This document shows, piece after piece, positions 1 to 6,561 of a DNA stretch of 6,561 nucleotides. The stretch lies in contig CALBSU010000137.1 of assembly GCA_937967285.1 (NCBI GenBank), positions 1-6,561 of the forward strand. Direction: 5' to 3'. The stretch comes from an uncultured Acidobacteriota bacterium (GTDB taxonomy: Bacteria; Acidobacteriota; Blastocatellia; RBC074). Below the pieces are notes generated by a model. It ran no database searches. It was not told where the DNA came from and saw only the letters and a list, made by a program, of their open reading frames with translations. The translations under genes were made by a program, and so were the position numbers. Numbering within the stretch: position 1 is the first letter of the stretch; the number at the start of each line of letters is the position of its first letter.

Positions 1-756
1 GAGAAGCTGAAGAAGGTCGGAGTCCAGCTCTACACGGTCCGGAGCGAGATGGCGAAGGACTTCGACGGCTCTCTGAAGAAGATCGCCGAGCTGGGATACA
101 AACAGGTGGAGTTCGCCGGATATTACAACCGCGATCCGAAGCAGGTCAGATCGCTGCTGGACGGTCTCGGGCTCGAAGCGCCGTCGGCGCACGTTTCTCT
201 CAAGGAGATCCGGGAGAATCTGCCGCGGGCGATCGAGGCGGCTAAAACCATCGGACACCGGTACATCATCTGCCCGTACCTGATGGACAACGAACGCAAG
301 TCCATCGACCAGTACAAGGAATACGCGGCGCTCTTCAACAAGGCCGGCGAGGAGTGCAGAAAGGCCGGTATTCAGTTCGGGTATCACAATCACGATTTCG
401 AATTCAAACCGCTCGACGGGAAGGTGCCTTTCGACGTGTTGCTTGGCGAGACCGACAAGAAGCTGGTCAAGATCGAGCTCGACCTCTACTGGACGGTCAA
501 GGCTGGACACAAACCCGTCGAGTTCATGAAGCAGCATCCGGGCAGGTTCGCGGCGTTTCACGTCAAGGACATGGACAGCACGCCGAAGGGATTCTTCACG
601 GAGGTCGGCCGCGGAGTGATCGATTTCAGGGAGATCTTCCGGGCCGGGAAGAAGGCCGGAGTCGACCTGTACATCGTCGAGCAGGACCAGACACCCGGAT
701 CTCCGTTCGACAGCCTGAAGATCAGCATCGATTATCTGAAGGGCCTGGAGTTTTAG
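1..756 (+). CDS. Sugar phosphate isomerase/epimerase (AP-endonuclease-2-like TIM barrel), 5' end outside window
   Basis: The reading frame is open from base 1 to the TAG at 754-756, giving 251 visible residues. The ATG at 49 is internal: the residues before it, with GVQLYTVR, form the first barrel strand typical of this family, so the true start lies upstream. Numbered from base 1, likely metal or catalytic residues are H129 and H131 in YHNHDFEF, E159 and D161 in ELDLYW, H187 in FHVKD and E227 in IVEQDQ. The EVGRGVIDF segment is also characteristic. Family members isomerise or epimerise sugars or inositols, or act as hydrolases or lyases on sugar derivatives using a divalent metal; the substrate cannot be read from sequence. 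Relatives that start with KKVGVQLYTVR often carry an upstream Tat signal peptide, so this one may be exported, but that part is missing here. The barrel appears complete at the C terminus. Family call is confident; the reaction is unknown. Confidence 0.9.
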   Translation, partial: EKLKKVGVQLYTVRSEMAKDFDGSLKKIAELGYKQVEFAGYYNRDPKQVRSLLDGLGLEAPSAHVSLKEIRENLPRAIEAAKTIGHRYIICPYLMDNERKSIDQYKEYAALFNKAGEECRKAGIQFGYHNHDFEFKPLDGKVPFDVLLGETDKKLVKIELDLYWTVKAGHKPVEFMKQHPGRFAAFHVKDMDSTPKGFFTEVGRGVIDFREIFRAGKKAGVDLYIVEQDQTPGSPFDSLKISIDYLKGLEF

Positions 757-774
757 AGCGGGCGGGCCTTCCGG

Positions 775-803
775 TTGAATTCGGCCGGGCGATTTGCTAA
801 TAG
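775..803 (+). promoter_or_regulatory. Possible sigma70-type promoter for the permease gene
   Basis: TTGAAT (775-780) and TAATAG (798-803) are separated by exactly 17 bases, in the 53-base gap after the isomerase stop. A transcript would begin about 6-8 bases after the -10 box, at roughly 809-811. That coincides with the GTG start at 810, so the message would be leaderless or nearly so. Each hexamer has only four consensus matches, and no transcript data exist, so this is a modest call. Confidence 0.35.
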
Positions 804-809
804 ACTGAT

Positions 810-1759
<950 letters not shown>

Positions 1760-1760
<1 letters not shown>

Positions 1761-4348
1761 TGTTGAATATGAAAAGTTTCGTGGTCGCAATCCTGCTCTG
1801 CCTGCTCGCCGTCACAGCCGTGGCTCAAGAGCAGTCGCCCGGGTCGATCGAGGCGATTCTGACGATCGAAGATCCGACCGAACGAATTGCCGCGCTTCGT
1901 AAATTCCTGAAGACCAACAACCTGCCGGATCAGGCGCGGACTGCTAAAGAGGCTCTGGTCGCAAGCTGGGCCCAGATCGCCGATTCATTGCTCAATAACA
2001 GTGAACTCGAGAAGGCCATGGAGGCTTTCGACGAATCGATCGCCTCGCTTCCGGAAGAGATCTCAGATACGTTCTTCAACGACACGGTGATCCGCATCCC
2101 GCTGGCGCTTTCGCTTCGCGGGTACAGGGCCCAGGCCGTCAGGCTGGCGCGCGAACTCGAACCAAGGTGCGCCGGAGAGGGGCGGCGACTGGCTGCGATC
2201 GGTGAGTTCTACATGACGATCGAGGCGCCGAACGACGCCATCAGGGCTCTCGAGGAGGCATTCAAGGCCGGCGAGGACACGGCGCTGCTCCACCGGGCGC
2301 TTGGCGCCGCGTACCGGATCGGCCTCAGACTCGACGAGGCGATCGCTCAGTACCAGCAGGCGATCCGGCTCGCTCCCGCCGACAAACGCGCCTATTACGA
2401 ACTCGGCAATCTCTATCGCGCTTTCGCGGCATATCCCGACGCGATCAACCTCTATCGCAAGCAGCTTGAACTTGATCCGCAGCACACGTCTTCCTACAAA
2501 GGCATCGCGCTGGCCCACCTGGCGATGGGAGATGAATCGAAGGCGACGGAGGCTCTCAACAAGGCGCGCGAAATTCGCGGCGCGGAAGAAGAGCTGACGA
2601 TGGATCTCTACCTGCAGACTCAGCTTGCGTTCATCTATCTGCAGCGAAACAATTTTCCGAAGGCCCGCAGAGCGGCCGAAGCGGCGCTCGCAATCGAACC
2701 GCGCTACGCCTGGGCGAGGCTGGCGGCGGCGGAGGTCGATCTGGCGGAGGGCAAATACTTCGAGGCCGAGCGGAATCTGCTGGCGGCCAGGCCATACGCC
2801 AGCTTTCCGACGCTCAGTTTCACTTTCGGCAAACTCTATCTCGCGGTCGAGGATTTCGACGGCGCGATCGAACAGTTCGCCCAAGCCTTCGCGTACATGC
2901 CGGCGGACGGTTTCACAAGCCTGCTCGGCGGTTCGCTCAACCTGAAAGCCGAAAATCTGAGCGATCTTCTTGCCGTCGAACATCGCGCCGCCATCTATCT
3001 GGCCGAGTCTCCGACCAGTCCGGAGACATTCAGGATCGCGCAGTCGCTGGTCCGGTTCAACGTCAGGCTCGGACTGCTCCGCGACCAGGTCGGCAGGCGT
3101 CCCGCGACCCGCAAACAGCTCGAAGAGCTCGACAAGGATGCGATGGACTTCATCGAGGTCGAGAACCTGCGCCGGTCGTTCAGGTCGCTCTACATTTCGC
3201 AACGCCTGGCGATGGCCGGAGTATCGACCGGCACCGCGGCGGAACTGGCCGATATCGCGCTCGGCCTGGCCGATATCGCCGTCGGCCCGGAAGGGTCTCT
3301 GCGCGACTATCCGAACTTCGACTTCCAGGGCCGGCTGAGCATCTTCAAGGGACGCGCCCTGGATGCGAAGGGCTGGGCGCTCTTCAAATCCGGAAAAGTC
3401 GAGGAGGCGGTCGAGACTCTTTCGCAGTCCGTCGCCGCCTTCGGGCTCGAAGCCGAAGGCAAACGCGCCATCTGGCACCTCGCAACCGCGCGCGAAACCA
3501 CAGGGGCAGTCCGCGAGGCGCTCGACCTCTACATCGCCGGATATCAGCCGCCCGAGGACGGCAAATCGACCGACATCAATCGCACCGTCATCGAAGTGCT
3601 CTACAGAAAGGTCAACGGATCGCTCAAGGGCCTCGATATTATGATCGAAAAGCGGCAGGAGCTGTCCAACCGGCTGGTCGCCGAACTGATGGAGAAATAC
3701 CGCCCGCGGACGGAGAAGATAGCCGAGGCGCGCGAGCCCGAGCCGGCGCCTCCTGCTGAAAAGAGCGGCGGCCTGCGACTCAGCCTCGGACCGCAAGACA
3801 GAAGCACGCAACTTCGCGAACTCTCAAGAATCGAACAGGCGGAACGGTCATCGAAACCCGGCCTCTCGCCGACCGATCCTATGTTCGCCCGGCGGGAATC
3901 GGTTCGGACCGAACGCCCGAAATCCGAACAACCTGAAGCAGAGCCCGAAAAGAGCCCCGCAATCAACACGGCGGCGGCACGGCTTCCGGATGCGATAGCC
4001 GGTCGAGTTCGACTCGTTCCGATCGAGTTGTCCGAACTGCTCCTCCCCTCGTCCGGTCTTGAAGAGCTGGCTCTCAGAAGCGACGATCTGACTCCGCCGG
4101 CTCCGCCCGAGAGGAAACGACTGCCGGTCAGCCTGCCGGATCCCGATTCCGTCCCCGTCTTCGCCATCGTCCGGGTCGAACCGCTCGAACTTCTCTTCCC
4201 TTCACCGGATCTTGAAGAACTCGCCCTTCGGTCCGATGACCTGACACCGCCCGATCCTCCGCAAGCACATACCCGCAAGAGACGCGTCACCACACGCGAC
4301 CTTCAGACTCAATCGACAACAACACGCAAACGCCGAATCAAACCATGA
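1760..4348 (+). CDS. Exported TPR-repeat protein with long proline-rich, internally duplicated C-terminal tail
   Basis: The protein has 862 residues from ATG 1760, which overlaps the permease stop (TGATG); ATG 1769 is an in-frame alternative. The frame stays open further upstream, but that part runs inside the permease gene. Residues 1-25 look like a signal peptide: K5, a hydrophobic core FVVAILLCLLAVT, then AVA before QEQ as a signal peptidase I site. Six TPR-like 34-residue units can be placed at about 175-208, 209-242, 243-276, 282-315, 316-349 and 350-383, with the LGxxYxxxxxxxxAIxxYxxAIxLxP pattern clearest in the first two. More helical repeats lie to about residue 640, including a TPR-like unit near 534-567. 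Residues about 648-862 are rich in P, E, R and S and look disordered; they contain two 31-residue copies of one motif. TPR arrays are protein-binding scaffolds, so a periplasmic or envelope role is inferred. I see no catalytic domain. Related TPR proteins in these lineages sometimes end in a redoxin domain, which is not visible here. Function unknown. Confidence 0.85.
4016..4261 (+). repeat. Protein-level duplication in the TPR protein tail
   Basis: Two 31-residue copies lie at residues 753-783 (bases 4016-4108) and 804-834 (bases 4169-4261), with a 51-residue period. By eye, 23 of 31 positions are identical, including the uninterrupted core LEELALRSDDLTPP. At DNA level the core uses different synonymous codons at 10 of its 14 positions, for example AGA versus CGG for Arg and AGC versus TCC for Ser. 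The copies are therefore old and kept alike at protein level, not a recent slippage event. The tail ends in a basic stretch (RKRR, RKRR) shortly after copy two. The motif is not one I recognise; it may be a docking motif. Confidence 0.85.
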
Positions 4349-4385
4349 CTCCATCTCCTTTTTTGATTCAAACTCAATTATTTTC

Positions 4386-4414
4386 TTGACACCAGTCTGC
4401 TGAAATATTAAAGT
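4386..4414 (+). promoter_or_regulatory. Strong-looking sigma70-type promoter
   Basis: A perfect TTGACA (4386-4391) and TAAAGT (4409-4414, four of six consensus matches) are spaced by 17 bases, 37 bases after the TPR gene stop and in AT-rich DNA. The predicted start of transcription is near 4420-4421. The next protein start is almost 500 bases further on, so the promoter either serves a small RNA or gives the galU-like gene a very long leader. Confidence 0.5.
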
Positions 4415-4419
4415 TCGCT

Positions 4420-4594
4420 CCAGATTTTAAGTCAGAGAGGCAAAGTACCTCACATACAGAAGCGTTTCCCTGGTGCATCGGAGGGAGACAGCTTTCAGCC
4501 ATACCATATAGCCCTGCAAATTATTTCCTCGTGGGATTGTGTCCTGAATACAGCGAAGCGGCTGAAGTCCGTTCGTTGGCAGATCCGGTTTTTT
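4420..4594 (+). ncRNA. Candidate structured small RNA or long leader element
   Basis: No protein-coding frame is convincing here. The segment starts at the expected +1 of the promoter and stops at a run of six T (4589-4594). Its ends can pair: 4420-4427 with 4581-4588 in eight positions with one mismatch and one wobble. Inside are GAGG/CCTC (4437-4440 with 4448-4451), an eight-pair hairpin with one wobble (4464-4471 with 4482-4489, loop of 10), and an eight-pair longer-range stem TTTCAGCC/GGCTGAAG (4493-4500 with 4560-4567). A CAGC/GCTG hairpin (4551-4554 with 4561-4564) would compete with the last stem. The length of about 175 nt and the end-to-end closing stem resemble the general plan of 6S RNA, but I see no conserved 6S primary sequence and do not claim identity. 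Pairings were found by eye, and some would arise by chance. Confidence 0.3.
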
Positions 4595-4727
4595 AAACGT
4601 CATATTTTATTTCAGACAATTTATATGAATCGCTTTCCTACCACTCTATACCTCGATAAAAGAGACTGCGTGAGCAGTTCCCATCTCTGATTGTCAACCA
4701 CTCTGAATCCTTCCTTCCACTAGCTAC
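4595..4727. other. Intergenic stretch without recognised gene
   Basis: This stretch is AT-richer than the flanking genes. The only structure seen is a small hairpin with 9 pairs and a 6-base bulge: AGAGA-CTGC (4661-4669), loop GTGA, GCAG (4674-4677) and TCTCT (4684-4688). A 21-codon ATG frame at 4625-4690 has no Shine-Dalgarno sequence and is not called. No convincing promoter pair was found for the galU-like gene. Confidence 0.5.
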
Positions 4728-4757
4728 CTCCCCCCGATGCGCAGGCATTGGGGGGAG
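4728..4757. repeat. GC-rich 13-bp hairpin with C6/G6 tract
   Basis: CTCCCCCCGATGC (4728-4740) pairs with GCATTGGGGGGAG (4745-4757) around a GCAG loop. Twelve pairs are Watson-Crick and one is G-T (4736 with 4749). No T run follows on the + strand, and on the - strand the hairpin is followed only by the pyrimidine-poor complement of 4720-4727, so it is not a classic intrinsic terminator in either direction. It could be a copy of a dispersed palindromic repeat, an RNA processing or stability element, or a factor-dependent terminator. Confidence 0.75.
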
Positions 4758-4767
4758 ACCTCACTAA

Positions 4768-4904
<137 letters not shown>

Positions 4905-5759
4905 ATGAAGATCGAAACAGGAGTCATAGCGGCGGCCGGATCGGGGACGCGAATGCTGCCGGTGACGCTCGGTTATCCGAAGGAGCTGCTGCCGGTCGTC
5001 AACAAGCCGGCGATTCATCTGATCATCGAGGAGTTCATCAGGTCCGGACTGAAGAGGATCATCATCATTACGGGCGAGAATCCTGAGCCGCTGCACCGGC
5101 AATACTCACTGAAGAATCTCCCGGCGGCTGGCAAATACGCTGCTCTCGATGAATTCGTCTCGCTTCTGGAAGGGGTCGAGATCATCTTCGAGCCGCAGCG
5201 CGGGCCATACGGCAACGGCACTCCGCTGCTGGTTGCCGAAAATCATATCCCGGCCGGCGAGGGATTCATATACGCATACGGTGACGATATCCTGAAGACT
5301 CGAACGCCCTTCGCCCGGCAGTTGATCGATGTGCATAACGAGACCGGAGCGCTGGTTGTCGGAACCCAGGCCGTCGACTGGGAGGATGTCGTCCGATACG
5401 GCGTGGTCGAATTCAAACCGGGCAGCGACCGCGAGATGAAGGATGTCATCGAGAAGCCGTCGCGCGAAGAGGCGAAATCGAATCTGGTCATGTTCGGCAG
5501 ATTTCTGCTTTCAACCGAGGTGATCGCCATTCTGCGCGAAATTCCGCTCGGACTCTCGAACGAACTCTGGCTGACAGATTCAGTTCGCGAGTACGTCAGG
5601 CGGGGCGGCAGCGTGATCACGCAAACGGTGACCGACGGAGAGTGGCTGACGATCGGCGATCCCGTCAACTATCTGAAGACGCTGATCGAATACGCCCTTG
5701 AAGATCCGGCGCTTCTGGAAGCTCTCAGACCTCGAATCGACAGGTTGATGAAGGATTGA
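4905..5759 (+). CDS. GalU-type nucleoside-triphosphate sugar-1-phosphate transferase (probable UTP-glucose-1-phosphate uridylyltransferase)
   Basis: This cytoplasmic enzyme of 284 residues probably joins UTP and glucose-1-phosphate to UDP-glucose, feeding polysaccharide and glycolipid synthesis. The N-terminal nucleotide-binding loop is [10 protein letters not shown] (10-19), followed by [14 protein letters not shown] (24-37), the GalU-like form of the signature with the key K26. GDD (126-128) matches the metal-binding region, EKP (183-185) the sugar-binding segment, and SNLVMFGRF (192-200) is strongly GalU-like. The length fits bacterial GalU. One oddity is GEWLTIGDP (245-253), where GalU of E. 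coli has HDCG: the usual Asp before x-G is Thr249. The nucleotide or sugar used may therefore differ, and the gene symbol is withheld. ATG 4905 is the only start that keeps the complete binding loop, yet no Shine-Dalgarno sequence precedes it, only pyrimidine-rich heptamers of the inverted repeat. The next gene begins two bases after the stop, so the two are probably co-transcribed. Confidence 0.88.
   Translation: MKIETGVIAAAGSGTRMLPVTLGYPKELLPVVNKPAIHLIIEEFIRSGLKRIIIITGENPEPLHRQYSLKNLPAAGKYAALDEFVSLLEGVEIIFEPQRGPYGNGTPLLVAENHIPAGEGFIYAYGDDILKTRTPFARQLIDVHNETGALVVGTQAVDWEDVVRYGVVEFKPGSDREMKDVIEKPSREEAKSNLVMFGRFLLSTEVIAILREIPLGLSNELWLTDSVREYVRRGGSVITQTVTDGEWLTIGDPVNYLKTLIEYALEDPALLEALRPRIDRLMKD
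5751..5755 (+). promoter_or_regulatory. Shine-Dalgarno sequence AAGGA of the CRTAC1-type gene
   Basis: AAGGA lies six bases before ATG 5762, inside the last codons of the galU-like gene. It fixes the start of the next gene and is the only clear ribosome binding site at a gene start in the window. Confidence 0.75.
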
Positions 5760-5761
5760 AG

Positions 5762-6561
5762 ATGGACTCACCCGTCATCAGGAGAATCTGCGCTCTGATT
5801 CTGCCGGCCGTTGCGGTCCTCTGCGGCAGTGCGGTCTCCAAAGAAGGAGACGTCCGTTTTACCGACATCACTGCGGAAGCGGGAATCACCTTCGTCAACT
5901 CCTCTTCGAGCGAAAAGAAGTTCATCGTCGAGAGCATGAGCGGAGGCGTGGCGCTCTTCGATTTCGACGGGGACGGCAGGCTCGATATCTACCTGACAAA
6001 TTCCAACACTGTCGAAAACGCGCTGGCCGGAAAGCCCGCGCCTCGAGCGGCGCTCTATCGCAACCTCGGCAACGGCAGGTTCACGGATGTCGCTGTCCGT
6101 TCCGGTGTGGCCGATCCGGGCTGGGCGATGGGAGTCTCGGTGGCGGATTACGACAACGACGGAGATGATGATCTCTACGTTACCTGCTTCGGACCGAACA
6201 GGTTCTATCGCAATCGCGGCGACGGGACGTTCGAGGACGTGACGTCGAAAACCGGCGCGGATGACCGCCGGTTTTCGACCGGCTCCGCATGGGGCGACTA
6301 CGATCTCGACGGCGACCTCGACCTGATGGTCACCAACTACGTCGATTTCAAACTCAATGATCTGCCGCAGTTCGGCAAGGGCACGCTCTGCCAGTACAGG
6401 AACGTACCGGTCCAGTGCGGTCCCAGAGGGCTGCCTGGCGCCGGCGACTCCCTCTTCCGCAACAACGGCGACGGGACGTTTACCGATGTCTCGAAGAAAG
6501 CGGGCGTCGACGATCCGTCGGGACATTACGGGCTGGGCGTCGTCTGGAGCGATCTCGACGA
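5762..6561 (+). CDS. CRTAC1-family FG-GAP/VCBS repeat protein, 3' end outside window
   Basis: The frame is open from ATG 5762 to the window edge, giving 266 complete codons. Residues 1 to about 26 look like an export signal: R7 and R8, then a hydrophobic core [19 protein letters not shown]21 lacks a good lipobox, so signal peptidase I cleavage is more likely. The mature part begins [14 protein letters not shown], the usual opening of the family. Acidic calcium-binding-like loops follow at DFDGDGRLD (67-75), DYDNDGDDD (129-137), DYDLDGDLD (179-187) and WSDLD at the edge. Each blade ends in a N-x-G-[ND]-G-x-F-x-D-V motif (101-110, 151-160, 234-243). The insert [17 protein letters not shown] (210-226), with C210 and C219, is typical. 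Homologues form extracytoplasmic beta-propellers and usually continue into an ASPIC/UnbV domain, expected beyond the window. Their exact role is poorly known; adhesion or cell-surface organisation is often suggested. It lies two bases after the galU-like stop, pointing to one operon. Confidence 0.9.
   Translation, partial: MDSPVIRRICALILPAVAVLCGSAVSKEGDVRFTDITAEAGITFVNSSSSEKKFIVESMSGGVALFDFDGDGRLDIYLTNSNTVENALAGKPAPRAALYRNLGNGRFTDVAVRSGVADPGWAMGVSVADYDNDGDDDLYVTCFGPNRFYRNRGDGTFEDVTSKTGADDRRFSTGSAWGDYDLDGDLDLMVTNYVDFKLNDLPQFGKGTLCQYRNVPVQCGPRGLPGAGDSLFRNNGDGTFTDVSKKAGVDDPSGHYGLGVVWSDLD

Noticed and set aside
2063..3811. Antisense open frame of 582 codons opposite the TPR gene
   Set aside because: Composition is dominated by R, E, L and V with no domain or export signal, as expected for the reverse of a GC-rich gene. 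The + strand frame has clear TPRs and a signal peptide.
3601..4293. Antisense Ser/Arg/Gly-rich frame of 230 codons
   Set aside because: A low-complexity shadow of the proline-rich tail, without any family signature. The duplicated motif shows protein-level selection on the + strand.
4464..4500. Resemblance of the hairpin region to part of a cobalamin riboswitch (GGTGC and GGGAGACAG)
   Set aside because: Other conserved riboswitch elements such as the B12 box could not be found in order, and the nearby genes have no link to cobalamin.
4569..4594. Classic intrinsic terminator at the T run
   Set aside because: Only a three-pair local stem (CCG/CGG) can be formed directly before the T run. Termination would depend on the longer-range closing stem, so no terminator is called.
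4625..4690. Small ATG frame of 21 codons in the intergenic region
   Set aside because: It is short, has no ribosome binding site and no recognisable feature, and such a length is expected by chance.
5768..6526. Antisense open frame of 252 codons opposite the CRTAC1-type gene
   Set aside because: It mirrors the Asp/Gly-rich loops as V-I-E-I runs. The + strand frame has recognised repeats and a good Shine-Dalgarno sequence.

Overview
This is a GC-rich bacterial window of 6.6 kb in which every recognisable gene lies on the + strand. It holds five protein genes, the first and last cut by the window edges, and one long AT-richer intergenic stretch. The mix of a sugar phosphate isomerase/epimerase of the LYTVR type, a TPR protein with a signal peptide and a CRTAC1-type FG-GAP/VCBS protein is common in Acidobacteriota and is also seen in Planctomycetota, Verrucomicrobiota and related soil or sediment lineages. 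I favour Acidobacteriota, but no phylogenetic marker in the window proves it.

Positions 1-756 carry a TIM-barrel sugar phosphate isomerase/epimerase whose start lies before the window. After a 53-base gap with a plausible promoter comes a DMT/EamA permease (810-1760). Its stop codon overlaps by one base the ATG of a secreted protein of 862 residues (1760-4348). That protein has TPR arrays followed by a proline- and charge-rich tail containing a diverged 31-residue duplication. Positions 4349-4904 hold no convincing protein gene but are rich in structure: a consensus-like sigma70 promoter, a possible structured RNA of about 175 nt ending in a T run, a GC-rich 13-bp hairpin, and a large inverted repeat built of GTAGAAA heptamers that ends four bases before the next start codon. 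Positions 4905-5759 encode a GalU-type sugar-1-phosphate nucleotidylyltransferase. It is followed two bases later by a CRTAC1-family FG-GAP/VCBS repeat protein (5762 to the window end), which has the only clear Shine-Dalgarno sequence seen here.

Functionally, the left part suggests carbohydrate metabolism plus metabolite transport, and the right part suggests nucleotide-sugar supply for a cell envelope or exopolysaccharide together with an exported calcium-binding propeller protein. The TPR and CRTAC1 proteins are both predicted to be exported and may serve the same envelope process, but this is inference from proximity. I see no defence system, mobile-element gene, CRISPR array, tRNA or rRNA. 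The most unusual material is non-coding: the heptamer inverted repeat at the galU-like start and the possible small RNA.
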